Shown here: positions 1 through 11,505 of the stretch, one piece after another
How the letters are laid out: every line of letters begins with the position of its first letter
Position numbering within the stretch: the first letter of the stretch is position 1
From: Pyricularia pennisetigena
Taxonomy: Eukaryota; Ascomycota; Sordariomycetes; Magnaporthales; Pyriculariaceae
DNA: 64,000 bases
NCBI RefSeq assembly: GCF_004337985.1
Contig: NC_043740.1
Coordinates: 1,717,200 to 1,781,199 of the forward strand
Direction of reading: 5' to 3'
The notes under the pieces: generated by a model
Databases searched by the model: none
Seen by the model: only the letters and a program-made list of their open reading frames with translations
Told to the model about the DNA's origin: nothing
Made by a program: the position numbers and the translations under genes

Positions 1-730
1 TTTGATTTTTTCTTCTTCTTTTGGCAGGGCGTTGGGCGTTGACAAGGTTACATATTTGGGAAGAGGTGCAAACAAATCAAGTCCAAGAGAGAGGAGAAAA
101 AGAAAAAAAAAAGAAAAAAAAACAACAAAAAAGATGCCCGAAAAAAGAACGAAGACGGGTGTTTTTGGGGATGCAAGTTAATTGAATCTCCAGAGTCTCT
201 CCCTGGCTGACAACATACGAGATAGTCTTCCTTATGTCTATTTAATATAATTTTATACCCCACAAAGTTTTTATTATGATTATTTTTTCCACATACTCAT
301 CTATGTGCGGAAGTTTTGTTCCCGAAGTATAATGCGTCAAGTTTCAAGCGTTTCACACCGCCAGAAAGAGGGATGGACGGAACAGACGGGGTTTTCAAAA
401 TAAGGGAAAAAAAAAAGTCTTGGCTGCCAAGCGGTGAGGTGGCGATGTATTGCTGTTGTATTTTTGTTTTTTCTCACGTGCGGAGAGTTGCGCCATTGAT
501 TTGGTGAGCAGGGGGGGGAATCTTGATTACGCCACCTTTCTCTCGAATGAGTTTTCCTCAAAAGCCTTTTTTCGGAATGTACAACGCGGAGCCGGATGGG
601 AGAAGAGGTAGGGGTGTCAGGTGTGATTAATTTTGTGAAGGGGGGAAACGGCTTGGAATGGGTTCAGGATGAATAGTGACAAAATTTACGGCGGCGTCAG
701 AGTTGGAACGCGCCGCGCATTTCAATACTT

Positions 731-804
731 GTTCTCTCTCTCTCTCTCTCTCCTTTTTTTTTTTTTTGTTTGTTGCTGTTGTTGTTGTTGTTGTTGTTGT
801 TGTT
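731..804. repeat. Compound microsatellite (TC)n-T15-(GTT)n
   Basis: A TC dinucleotide run of about 10 units passes directly into a T15 run and then about 12 units of GTT. This explains the translated poly-Arg/Glu and poly-Asn runs in the overlapping open frames, which are not genes. Confidence 0.9.
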
Positions 805-2216
805 CTTACTTGGCAGACGCGCGAGGGGGTATGTGAGATGAGAGATGAGTGAGCCCGAGTTGAATTGAAGCACGTGCGTTTTGGACATTGGTTGTTTGCC
901 AACATGTTCGCATGTCGCATGCACCTATCGATTTTTTTTTCCCCTTCTTTCTTTCTTTCTCAAATTATCATAACTTTCGGCTGCTCAAAGTCCAACGGAC
1001 GTTGCTGCGTAAAAGTAAAACGTCCCAGGGGGAAAAAGACTATGCACTTAGTTTGCTGGTGCAACTTGCAAGGGTCAGGTCAAGCACACAGTCTGATTAC
1101 GAATTACGGTCCGTCCCATCAATGCATCGAAACTCACCTCTCAGGAGATACAGTATGGACACGTAAAAGTGATCAATGGGATGGATGGGTAAACACTCTC
1201 ACTGAGTCCAAGGTTAACGTTCGTCGAGAGATGACTTTATTTCAATGTCGACATGGATTTCGAGCCCTGAAAAGTTTAGATATAGATAACCAGGTGTCTC
1301 GTAAAGGTACTGTTGTTACTTAAGATAGGTCGGCAAGGTGGGTGGGAGTAGCTATGTTGTAGATTGTAGCCAAGATTGGCTGGTGCCTGTCTTATCCCAT
1401 TTCCCGACTTTCCGACTGGGTCCCCCGTTTTTTTTTTTTCTTTTGTGTCCTCCCTCTTTAGTCGCCATTCTATTACGGTATTCCTTTCAACCGACAAAGT
1501 TGGACGTGGTTTGTTATCCTTTCCTACCTTACCTCTACTTCCCTACCTAACCTAGCTAGAGGCTAGACTGAATCAAATTGCCGACACCAATTAAAGACTC
1601 TGATCAAAGTCGCACCTTCCCCATCCATTCCTCTTTTTTTTTCTTTTTTTCTTTTTTTTTTCTTCTTTTCCATTTTCTTTCATTGCTTTTTGTTCCACCC
1701 TTCCATCATTTGAGAGAGGAAAAGACTCTGGCTGCATCCATTATTAATCCCAACCTGTCTTTGCCTCAAAACTTACAACCACTTTTTTTTTTTTTTTTTA
1801 CTGCTTTTTGCTGCACACATCTGCACACTTCCGATTACATTGCCACGACTCGAGACTGCAGCATTTTCGGGAGTATATGTATACACAATCAAAGTAAATT
1901 TCGACGTCTATCCACCTATCGTCTCCGACCAATTTAGTTCTGGCCATTCCCCCTCTCAAAGTTTGCAACCATCGCCTCATCGCCCTACGTGGTACTTGGC
2001 TGCCCTGGGTGGGGGTTTACCGTACCTGAGGCACTTTCAGTAGTCCTATGGGGGAGGGCTATCCAATTTACCTTCACTATACATACCTTGAGCGCTAGAA
2101 GACAACTTTATCAGCCAGCCTGCACTGCCCTACCTAAGACTAATTTTGACGTCTCGTTCGGCTTTCGATCTAAGGTTGTGCTTGTTTGTCCAAAGAAATA
2201 AAAGGAAAGGGGAGAT

Positions 2217-2248
<32 letters not shown>

Positions 2249-2252
2249 ACAA
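2217..2252. repeat. AAAAC/AAAAAC tandem repeat
   Basis: Six to seven units of AAAAC or AAAAAC in a row lie in the promoter-side region of the Sir2 gene. Confidence 0.85.
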
Positions 2253-2660
2253 GGTCCTACGTGTGTGTAATTTGCAGGTCAGTTCATCCCACCCTCCCCA
2301 AGCAAGACCAATACAAAATGCTCTTGTCCCTCGCACGGTTCCTCTTTTTCACCTGGCCGTTATTTCTTAAGCGAGCGACTTTCCCTTTATTTTCCGTCTA
2401 TTTTCCTCCTACCACTCAGATCGCCTACTTATTCACTGCAACCTTTCGGCTTGATCAAACGTAACTTTTTTTTTTGTGTTTCTCGCTAATTTTTTCCCAA
2501 TTTCACAATTGCAGATATTAAAATACTGTCCGAATTTCATGGTCTGTAGAGTCAATTAGTCTCTGGTCACATCATTTGAAGCTCTGTCAATACTGGCTTT
2601 CGGTTTTCTCTCTTTTATCTTACTTCTCCCCTCGCTTACTTGCTAATCTGCTCCTTTACC

Positions 2661-2689
<29 letters not shown>
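2661..2689. repeat. A29 homopolymer
   Basis: Uninterrupted run of 29 A, 225 nt upstream of the Sir2 start codon. It is one of about ten runs of similar length in the window. Confidence 0.95.
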
Positions 2690-2694
<5 letters not shown>

Positions 2695-2913
2695 GGGAAG
2701 CAGTGGGGAGAGGGGCAGAACGAGGCAACTAACTGTTGTACTCAAATCATCGTTTCTGTCTCACCCTCCGACATTTGGTCACGTTTGTCGTTCACGCCAG
2801 CCCATCAACAAACGTTTTCTCGCTCTTTGTCTCTCTGTTATTTTTGTTGTTGCAATCTGTCTGCGGTAAACCCTAAGTGAGGCAACATAGAAAAGAGAGT
2901 AAAAAAGACCAAA

Positions 2914-4696
2914 ATGGACAAATCTATCAAGGTCGTTAAGAGGCGGTCTACCAAGGTTCCGATGGCCAAGACTCAATCGGCCAGGTCGAGTCCTGGTGCC
3001 CAAACAAAGAGCCGGAGCAATGAGGGTACCAACGTCAACGGGAACGGACTCTCCAAGAGGAAAAAGACGACTTCGTCAAGTCCACGGCCGAGGGACGGCG
3101 CTGTTGCTCTTTCAGAGACGGTAGACGAGAAGCAACTTTTAAAAGACGACATTCAGAATGCACCAGTGTACAACGACGACATGCTGCGGGAGCTTGAGGA
3201 ACGGGGAGACGCCGACAGCATATGCGAGGATATTATCGGATCCAGCATTGAGGACCAGTTCTTTCCTGATAGTAAGCATACCTCACTTATTCTTGACTCT
3301 TTCTGTCACACTCAATGCTGACTGAATCTACCATCATGCATCAGTCGAGGGAGCATGCACACATAGCGAGTCTATGCAACTGCGCCGCCTACTTCGCAAA
3401 GTTGGGCCTCTCGAGTTTCTTAGAAGAACACTGGACTCGGGTGTCTTCACGGCCGAGAAGCTGCTGACGGCGTTCAGCGTACGTCCGCCGGATTTTCTTC
3501 AGGGACGCCCGGACGAGGACTATTTGCCATTCTTGAGCCTGGCGATGACCCGCGAGCTGCAGAAGCGTGCCAAGCTAGAGCAGTACAACAGTTTCGACGA
3601 CGCTGTGAACCTGATCAAGCGGTCCAAGAACATCATCGTTCTTACCGGGGCGGGTATCTCGACCTCTCTCGGAATCCCCGACTTTCGCTCAAAGAACATC
3701 GGTCTGTATTCGATGTTGGGCGACCTTGGTCTAGACGACCCGCAGCAGGTCTTCGACCTGAGCCTCTTTCACGAGGACCCCAGCATATTTTACTCAATCG
3801 CCCGCAAGGTCCTTCCTAACCACGAGCGCTGCTCGCCGACGCATGCATTCATCGCAATGCTGCAGGAGAAGGGGAAGCTCCTGACCAACTATACGCAAAA
3901 CATCGACAACATTGAGGAGACGGCTGGCATCGACCCTGAGAGACTCGTGCAATGCCACGGCTCGTGGTCAACCGCCACGTGCATCCGCTGCGGCCACAAG
4001 GTTCCTGGTAAGACCATCTTCCCTGTCGTCGAGGCAGGTGGTATTCCTCGCTGCGAGAAGTGTGCCGCCACCTCTACCTCTGCCAGGACCAGCAGTAGTA
4101 CCCAGGCAAAAATCAGCTCGTCGAGGTCGCGCCAGGCATCCAAAAGCCGCAAGCGCAAGACGAGTCATGATGACGACGACAGCGATGGCACATACAGCGG
4201 CGGCCCTGTATCCTCTACAGCGACGCCGGGTAGGGCACTGCGCACATCGGCAAGACACAGCAATGGCGCGCCGGGTCCGGAGATCGACGCCTCGCGCCGC
4301 CCTGTGGCCAAGGGAGAGGGTATCATGAAGCCCGATATCACATTCTTTGGCGAGGCGTTGCCCCGGCGGTTTGGGCAGCGGCTTCTCGGCCACGACCGGG
4401 ACCTTGTTGACCTGGTCATCGTCATCGGCACATCGCTCAAGGTCAAGCCTGTGTCAGAGCTCGTGCCCGTGCTGCCGGCCAACGTGCCGCAGATCTATAT
4501 CAGCCGGGATCCAGTATCACACGTCCATTTCGACATTGACCTACTAGGTGACTGTGACGTTGTCGTTGCCGAGCTGTGCCGTCGTGCCGGTTGGAACCTC
4601 GACCATGAGATGATACCCGAAAACCAGGAGGTGGAGACGGAGCTGGTTGAGGGCTACTGGAGTAGACATTACGTCCGGGCCGTGAAGAAGAAGTGA
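2914..4696 (+). CDS. SIR2: NAD-dependent histone deacetylase, Sir2/Hst1 class
   Basis: Class I sirtuin: removes acetyl groups from histone lysines using NAD+, acting in nuclear gene silencing. Exons 2914-3271 and 3345-4696 join in frame across a 73-nt GTAAGC...TCAG intron to give 569 residues. The start ATG has a good context (CCAAAATGG). A basic, Ser/Lys-rich N-terminus of about 75 residues is followed by a Sir2 N-terminal helical region (roughly 130-205). The catalytic core shows GAGIST at 221-226, TQNIDN at 303-308, general-base His324 in QCHGS, GTSLKVKPV at about 481-489, and a zinc module with Cys332/335 and Cys356/359. Between the second Cys pair and the KPD strand (about 448) sits a Ser/Arg/Asp-rich insertion of some 85 residues. 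The fungal Sir2 versus Hst1 assignment cannot be settled without a tree. It converges with the SCY1 gene downstream. Confidence 0.93.
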
Positions 4697-5891
4697 AGAT
4701 GCTGAGAAGAGACGAACCCTGTGCCACTTTTGAAAGATCTACTGCTTCTTCAATATTGCAGCACTTGGGTGCCTTGTCTTTTGGTTTCTCTCCTCTATTA
4801 TTCTCCTTTATTTATTCTGTTTATTTTGTTCTACATTTTTCAACACAGCATAGGCTGCTCTGATTAGTTTCTTCTTTTCTTTTCGGCCATTAGCGTTCGT
4901 TAAACTTTGGGCGGTTTTTTTTTTTTTTTTTTTTTTTTTTCTCATTTTTTCACATTATGGTCGGTGTTCAGCCTCATCCCCAGATATTTGTTTTCTGTTT
5001 TGGTGTGTCTTTCTCTCACTCTGTCCCTTTCTGGCGCCTATATTTTATCTCATTATACCAAATCATGTTACCATCGAATGCTCTCTTCCGAGACCTTGTT
5101 TGCTCAAAGTATCCAATACTAAAGCTCACAATCCACCCACTATTCATAAATAAGAAACATCAATATTAGCCACGAACCTTTGCCAAGTCGTCGGCGTTAA
5201 CTGCAGAGATGCGTAAATGAAACGCTAATACCTTGTCCCCATTATTTACATTGTCATCATACATCATACATAACTTGGCCAGCCGGCAACAGTGGCGAAA
5301 ATATGTTTAGTCACAATTCGCTTACGAACAAACGCCATCATGGATTGTAATCTCTCAAAAATCCACGGTGACGTATCAGCAGCACGACATTGGAGGCAAG
5401 GCGATTCAAAGCCCACACAGTCTTGTCCCCCTCACGCCCCGCCTGCGTCTACCAGAGCGGTATAGTCAGCAGCAGCGCTCACTAAGTTTTCTAATCTTAC
5501 AAGACGCGATCCCAAAATAGCTTTTTTTTTTTTTTTTGTTTTTTCCCCCTTCAGCCGATCTTCAGGGTACGATTGACGCAGGGTCCCTGCCACTCAAGCG
5601 CTTCCCTCTATGTGAAACGACATGGTGAGTAACATTGGGGGCCGATAACCAAACGGAAATAAACAAAGAACAAATAGAAACAACAGACGAATCAGTCTCA
5701 GCTAAGCGCCCACAACCCACTTGCCGATGCGGCTATTCAGGAACAGAAGAGTATTGCCCAATCGCAAATTGTGCACATGCTCAGTATTTTCTATCTAGTA
5801 TCGGGGTTCCAAGGTCCATTTTCCATCCCCCAGGGAACCCCCTTGGAAAAAGCCACTAGTGCCAACGCTTCTGCTGCTATTTCTCTGAATA
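4697..5891. other. Convergent 3' intergenic region (Sir2 / SCY1)
   Basis: Both flanking genes end here, so this is 3' UTR and terminator space. It contains a T26 run (4915-4940) and a T17 run near 5521-5537. The small open frames present do not look coding. Confidence 0.6.
4915..4940. repeat. T26 homopolymer
   Basis: Uninterrupted T run about 220 nt downstream of the Sir2 stop codon. Confidence 0.95.
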
Positions 5892-6047
5892 CTACAGTAG
5901 ACTCTGGAATTTGTCCAGGCCAGAGCCGGAGTTGCTCTGTGGCAGTGTTTGTGTTTGCTGTTTTTGTTGTTGCTGGGCCATCATAGCCGCCATGCCCATC
6001 CCCATCCCAGATCCCGACATTGAATTCGTGCTATTGTTGGCCATACC

Positions 6048-6080
<33 letters not shown>

Positions 6081-9000
6081 ACCCTGAGCTGTGCCACCCG
6101 ACGCGAGGCCCGCTCCGTATTTGGGGCCCGCTGACGGCTGTGGTGTGCTCGCAGAGGGCGGTGGCGCGAGGCTAAAAGATGACATGCCAGAGCTCATGCC
6201 GCTGCCACCCACCCCAAAAGACGAATTGCTCGAAGGCGGCGGGGGGAGGGAGAAGGAGGAAGTCTGCTGCGACATGGCCGGCCTGGAGTTCATCGATAGT
6301 GATGACATGGATGAGTTAAGCCCGCCGCCGAATGAGGATGTCGCCGGTGGTGGTGAGATAGGATTCGACGTCGAGGAGGCAGAGGAAGCCCAAGGGTTTG
6401 CTGCCGCTGGTGTAGTAGCTGCCGAGGACCAGTTAATTGAACCTGTCGTGCTGGCCACGGGCGTAGATGACGCTGGCGGAGGCGGCGCAAATGCTGATTG
6501 TGGCTGCAGCGGCTGCGAGTATTGCGTGTTCGAAGGAGCCAGAGTTTGAAAACCGCCAAGATCGGGCGTCACCGTCCTGAACGACGAGGCCTGCGCCTTG
6601 ACAGTGGCTGGGAGAGATGGAGTCGAGTTGTTCGGTGTCGACCATGAGAAGGTCGGCGCAGTTGTTGGCGACTTGGCCGAAGGTTTGGCACCAGGAGAAG
6701 TTACGTTGGATCCCGACCCCAATGCCATGCCATCCCATCCTCCGGAATCCATGGGGTTCGCCGTAGAAGAGCCTGACGGTTTGCCCTTGACCAGAGACTC
6801 AAAGTCGTCATCCCCACCATTACTTGTGGCATCAAACTGAGTACCCGTGACTCCGCCAAACGACATGAAGTCGTCATTCGGACCTGCTGTGCTGCCGTTC
6901 GTCGTACCCGCCAGCTCCTGCAACTTCTTGATCTGCTCGTCCTCGACACGCTTCGATAGTGACTTTATGAGCTCCATAAACGTCTGGAACTGCTTCAGAT
7001 CCAACAGCGGACCGAGACTCATGGTCCATAATATCGGGAGGATTTCCATGGCTACGAATTCCGCATCGGCTATTTTGCCAACGACACGCAGTACATTCAG
7101 CGCTGCAATCATCACGGCTGGCTCCTTGGTCTTGATGACTTTGATCAGCGGAACAATCTTCTCCTGCATTGTGTACTTGTCCAGCGCACTCGAGGATGAC
7201 GATTTCGCTTTGCGCTCGTTGAGTCCATCAAGGCCATCGTCGTCGTTTGGATCGTTGGAGCCACCGCACAGTATAACAAACGCCTGCAGTCCTCTAACCT
7301 TGATTGCGAGACTGTTTGTCCTGCTGAAAATAGTCGCAATGACTGGGAAGAGCTCATTCTTGATAGTGCTGAAATCAAGCACCGGCAGAATCACCGGGAG
7401 CGATCGCAATGCCGCATCAATCACTGACGGCGTTGGAGACTCTAGAGCCGTCCCGACAATGGGGAGTATATCTGTGAAGGAAGAGTCAGGATAAAGAATA
7501 AATTCCGAGCAGACAGTAAGGCGTAAACGGAGACCTGTGCGACAACGGGGTGAGACATACCGTCTTTGAACTCTTTCCCACCGCATATAGTGGCAATGGT
7601 GGCCAGGTTCTCCAATACGACCATCAGACCCGCGTCTCGCGCCGGGTCCTTTTCTTGAGCATTTTTTACGTTTGTGACAAAGAGCTCTTTCAACTTGGCT
7701 CGGACTCTATCCCCAAAAGCTCGCCTTCCTGATGGCAACAGGTCGATTATCTTGAAGACGTTTTGCAGGATGAGCGATACCAGGTCTTTGTCTTTCAACT
7801 CCTCCAATAGTGCCGGAAGAAGCTTCTTTTCCATCACTGACTTGGGGAAAGACGGGAGAACCTTGTTTAGGCCCCTCATGAACTGCGCCTTTTCATTTGG
7901 CGTCTTGGCTGGGAAAGAGTCCAAGAACCGGATGGTAGAGACCAATACGTTGTCAAAATACTCGCTCATCTGAAATTCCTTGGCCGTCATCCGCTGTGCT
8001 GGTCGCCTGGTGATCAGCCGGGGCAGAACATGCTGAGATAATTCCTTGGGAAGCGGACGTGCCGAGCAGAAGTTGTTGTTGGCGGAAGGAGTGGTAGACG
8101 ACGAGGAAAAGACCCTCTTGTAGCTGGAGAGGCTTTGGTTGCTCTCAATGGGAGACTTGTGAGGCGAATTGTACAGCGCCACAGCCAATATACCCAATGA
8201 AAACATGTCTGCTGAGGTAGTGAGGTTGTTGTCCATGACAAAGTCGGGCGAGGTGTAGTCTAGGTTGATTTGAACGAAACGTGGAAGCCTTGGGTCTGGG
8301 TTGAGGACTTCTGACAGGCTGATGGGCTGGAAGGATGTTGGCTTTGTAGAACCTTCGGATGGACTGCAATATGACAAGCCGCTAATCTTCCAGTCCGACT
8401 ACAGTCCCACGCACACTCGATGGTTAGAAGCAAGCATATGGCGCCGGAATGTTACAGAGACCTCCTTTGTCCCCCAAAGGCTAAGGTGATATCCCACCTA
8501 ACTCACCTTGGCATTGATCAGGATAGCATCAGGGGTCAAATTACCATGCACCAAGCCGGCGTTCTCGTGCAGGAACTCGAGCGCCTTGCTTATCTGCAAA
8601 AGCCCCTTTTGTATCTCGAGCTCGTCAATCTCGATTTCCCTACGCCGCCGCGTCCCATCCGAGTCCTCGGTGACATAGCGACTGGAGCGTCCTCCCGGCC
8701 CGCCGGACCGCTCCTGATTGTCCTTCTCCTGCAGCAAGCTCGCCAGCGACGCAGTGACGGGTTCCGTCACGAACTGCAGACCCCCGCCCCGGGTCTCCTC
8801 GACAGGCTCGACCAGTTCGAGGACGCTGGGGTGGCGGAGACGGGCCAGGGCCGAGGCCTCCCGTTTAAGACGGTCAACGACCTCATCGGCGGTGCGCTTG
8901 AAAGTAGAGGCACTCGACCGACTGAGCGAGCTTCCGTGCGAGTCGAGGGTTTTTCGATCAAAGACAAAGACCGAGTATGGTTTGCCTGTCGACTTCTTCT

Positions 9001-9109
9001 TGGCATCATAAATCTTCCAGGGGCCGGCAGTCGAGGTCGAGTTCTGGGATATGGAATAGTTGCCAGTGATGTTGGTCGACGAGATGGACTTTAACGCGTT
9101 CGAGAACAT
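5892..9109 (-). CDS. SCY1: SCY1-family pseudokinase (SCYL2-like) with HEAT repeats
   Basis: Catalytically degenerate protein kinase of the SCY1/SCYL family. Family members work in clathrin/COPI vesicle traffic and tRNA-export-linked functions. Exons 8507-9109, 7561-8398 and 5892-7471, with introns of 108 and 89 nt (donors GTGAGT and GTATGT), give 1006 residues in frame. The start context GCCACCATG is optimal. The kinase-like domain fills about residues 25-330, but the HRD loop reads VHGNLTPDAILIN and the DFG position reads DWKISGL, so catalytic Asp residues are missing, as is usual for this family. A HEAT-type helical region follows (about 330-620). The last 380 residues are low complexity, rich in Ser/Pro/Ala/Asn, with a Met-Gly tandem repeat near residues 944-957, and end in LDKFQSLL. 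An upstream ORF overlaps the start codon. Confidence 0.92.
6042..6082 (-). repeat. Hexanucleotide repeat encoding Met-Gly
   Basis: About six to seven units of CCCATG (plus strand) encode a Gly-Met alternation in the disordered tail of the SCY1 protein. The repeat keeps frame whatever its copy number. Confidence 0.9.
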
Positions 9110-9144
9110 GGTGGCAAGCGAGTGAGCCGAGGGCTCTCGAGCAT
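9091..9144 (-). promoter_or_regulatory. Upstream ORF overlapping the SCY1 start
   Basis: An ATG 35 nt upstream of the SCY1 ATG opens a 17-codon frame (MLESPRLTRLPPCSRTR, then TAA). It runs out of frame across the SCY1 start codon and ends 16 nt inside the coding region. If the mRNA start lies upstream of 9144, ribosomes that use it cannot simply reinitiate at the main ATG, so it would lower translation. The transcription start is not known. Confidence 0.5.
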
Positions 9145-9342
9145 TGTGGACTTGTGTTCGTCGGACTCGCTAGGATTAAAGCGCATCGATCAGCGCAAGG
9201 CAGTCTGTAGAAATTTGATAACCAGATCTATGTGTTCCGCAGCTTCTCCGGCTGACGGACGAAGTACCGTATTGGAAAGGATCGCGCCACACAAGCAGTC
9301 CCACAATGGCTTTCTTTATTGTTAGACTTCCTAAGAGAATAA

Positions 9343-9382
9343 GGAAAAAAAAAGAAAGAAAGAAAGAAAGAAAGAAAGAAAA
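9343..9382. repeat. GAAA tandem repeat
   Basis: About eight consecutive GAAA units preceded by an A9 run, in the SCY1/BCAT divergent promoter. Confidence 0.9.
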
Positions 9383-9825
9383 CAGCAGATTCGAATTGTG
9401 AATCTGTCAAGTCTTTAAACTTAGTTTTGTCGCATCGAGCGGTTCATTGGGCGCGCATGCATGGGAATAAGACAATGAAGTTGGAAATTAATGGTCAGCC
9501 ATCTTATCTTGATAACACCACCTTGACAACTTTCAATGCGAACAGTTGGAGTCAATCGCTAGATGTACGAGTTCCCACTTCAACTTTACCCCACACAAGG
9601 TTTCAAGTGGGGTGGAACCATTATTCCATAGCTCAAGGGGTCAAGGAGAACGAACTGCTCACTTCTTAGCTTACCTTACCATGTACGAAGTAAGTAAGTA
9701 GGGTCCGCAATTTAATTTCAAGCCAGCCTCCGATATGGCTCCGATGCCAATGTCTGCTTACTTGCTTTGGTTGTCTGCGCGTTTGGATCCCTCTGAGTGA
9801 CTCCTCATGACAAAAGACTGATTTG

Positions 9826-9832
9826 TGACTCA
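9826..9832 (+). promoter_or_regulatory. Candidate CPC1/GCN4 site TGACTCA
   Basis: A perfect match to the amino-acid-starvation element TGASTCA, 362 nt upstream of the branched-chain aminotransferase ATG. A TGAGTGACTC half-repeat lies about 25 nt before it. CPC1/Gcn4 bZIP factors control amino-acid biosynthetic genes, so the location fits. A 7-mer can also occur by chance. Confidence 0.45.
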
Positions 9833-10193
9833 TATGTTATTTCTTTAGTTCCTTAGATATATATATTGAAATGGTCACTGTGTTTCAGATACCAATTGAG
9901 TGATAGTAGAGTCTTTTTCTTGTAGTAGAATTCCAATTACTTTGCTGTTCTTGCTTGTCTTCAGGCTACGTACGTGCGTTGCATCTCTTTTAAGCGACTT
10001 TGCGCACCGATTCTAACCGTCGCCGCTATCGCTCTTCCTGGCAATATTTGTCACCACAATCCTTCGTATCTGTGACTTTGTCGCTGGCTCAATTTTCCTG
10101 ACCTCCCTCAATCCCTCATTGCAGCCCCCAAAAACAGAGTTAATAGGGCTGAGCCAGAGAGAAGAAGAAGAAGAAGATAAAAAAAAAAAACAC

Positions 10194-11505
10194 ATGGCGC
10201 CTTCTATGCTGCGTTCAATTCTCAGGTCGACGCCATCGGCGGCACGTCGATGGTCAAGACATTACAGTGTGAAGGCAGAGGTCGCCTCGACCGCCCAGCC
10301 CAAAGACATCGACCCTGCACAGCTAAAGATCACCAAGACCAGCAAGCCTGGTGTGTTGGAGAAGCCCGAAAACCTCGTCTTTGGCAGAAAATTCTCAGGT
10401 TGGTTCAGCAGTCCTGTTTTGGCCCCCAAACTTGATGGGGGTGCGCAAACGCCCAACCAAGCTAACTAACGCCTGACTGCTACTGCTTCGTGTAGATCAT
10501 ATGATCACTTGCGAATGGGAACAAACCAGTGGATGGCAACAACCGCAGATTGTCCCTTACCAGAATCTTTCAATGGACCCAGCGACATGCGTTCTCCACT
10601 ACGCGTTTACCTGCTTCGAGGGCATGAAGGCCTACAAAGACAAGTCCGGCCAGGTGCGCCTGTTCCGCCCGGACAAGAACATGGAGCGCTTCAACAGGTC
10701 GGCCGCGCGCATCGCCCTGCCGAATTTTAGCGCGCCCGCCCTCATCGATATCATCTCGCAGTACGTCAAGCTCGAGTCGCGCTTCATCCCCGACCAACGT
10801 GGCTACTCGCTCTACCTGCGCCCGACCATGATTGGCACCCAAAAGACGGTCGGCATTAATCCCCCCGGCTCCGCGATGCTCTTCGTCATCGCGAGCCCCG
10901 TAGGTCCTTACTACCCGACCGGCTTCAAGGCCGTTTCGCTCGAGGCGACCGACTACGCCGTGCGCGCTTGGCCTGGCGGCGTCGGCGACAAGAAGCTCGG
11001 CGCAAACTACGCGCCCTGCATCGTACCCCAGCGCGAGGCCATGGCCAGGGGCTTCCAGCAGAACCTGTGGCTGTTTGGCGAGGAGGAGTACGTTACCGAG
11101 GTCGGCACCATGAACATGTTCGTCGCCATTAAGAACAAGGAGACAGGCCAGAAGGAGCTTTTGACGGCGCCTTTGGACGGCACCATCCTCCCGGGCGTGA
11201 CGCGCGACTGCATCCTGGCCCTGGCCCGCGAGAGGCTTGTGCCTGAGGGCTGGGCCATCACGGAGCGCAAGTTCACCATGAAGGAGCTGCACGAGGCCTC
11301 GACCGAGGGCAGGCTGATTGAGGCTTTCGGTTCCGGCACCGCCGCCATCGTCAGCCCCGTCCGCTCCATTGCGTGGAAGGGCAAGCTTGTCAACTGTGGG
11401 CTTGCGGATCACGAGGAGTCGGGAGAGATCGCCCTGAGGATGAAGGAATGGATGGAGAGCATCCAGTACGGTGACGAGGAGCACGAGTGGAGTCATGTGT
11501 GTTGA
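10194..11505 (+). CDS. BAT1: Mitochondrial branched-chain amino acid aminotransferase
   Basis: PLP-dependent class IV aminotransferase: interconverts Leu/Ile/Val and their 2-oxo acids with glutamate/2-oxoglutarate, the last step of branched-chain biosynthesis and the first of breakdown. Exons 10194-10398 and 10496-11505 (97-nt intron, tgtag acceptor) give 404 residues. The N-terminus is rich in Arg/Ser with few acids (MAPSMLRSILRSTPSAARRW), a typical mitochondrial presequence. Core motifs are HYAFTCFEGMKAY, GYSLYLRPTMIGT, the PLP lysine in GDKKLGANYAP (about Lys235), TEVGTMNMF, DGTILPGVTRD and EAFGSGTAAIVSP. Length and motif order match yeast Bat1. The frame stays open upstream only to a TTG, so the ATG at 10194 is the start. 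A TGACTCA element upstream suggests general amino-acid control. Confidence 0.96.

Larger units (their letters stand above)
1..2913. other. 5' intergenic/promoter region of the Sir2 gene; no gene seen
   Basis: No coding region is supported here. All open frames are short, mostly lack an ATG, or are translated microsatellites. The stretch is strongly T/C-rich on the plus strand, with pyrimidine tracts at about 1629-1690 and 1781-1800, as is usual for fungal promoters and 5' UTRs. It also holds a compound microsatellite (731-804), an AAAAC repeat (2217-2252) and an A29 run (2661-2689). The last 220 nt before 2914 contain no ATG and probably form the 5' UTR of the sirtuin gene. Confidence 0.6.
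9110..10193. other. Divergent promoter region between SCY1 and the BCAT gene
   Basis: About 1.1 kb between divergent start codons. It holds a GAAA microsatellite (9343-9382), a canonical TGACTCA element (9826-9832) and a purine-rich GAA/A tract immediately before the aminotransferase ATG. An 80-codon frame at 9427-9669 begins at a TTG and does not resemble a known protein. Confidence 0.6.

Noticed and set aside
3968..4393. ORFs on both strands within the Sir2 gene (3912-4328 and 3968-4393)
   Set aside because: Arg/Ala/Pro-biased frames overlapping well-matched sirtuin motifs; off-frame shadows.
10119..10193. N-terminal extension of the BCAT from 10119
   Set aside because: The extension begins at TTG, not ATG, and would place an acidic stretch before a clear mitochondrial presequence.
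10570..11496. 308-codon minus-strand ORF covering most of the aminotransferase gene
   Set aside because: It is the antisense shadow of a GC3-biased gene; the translation is Leu/Gly/Arg/His-rich without family motifs.
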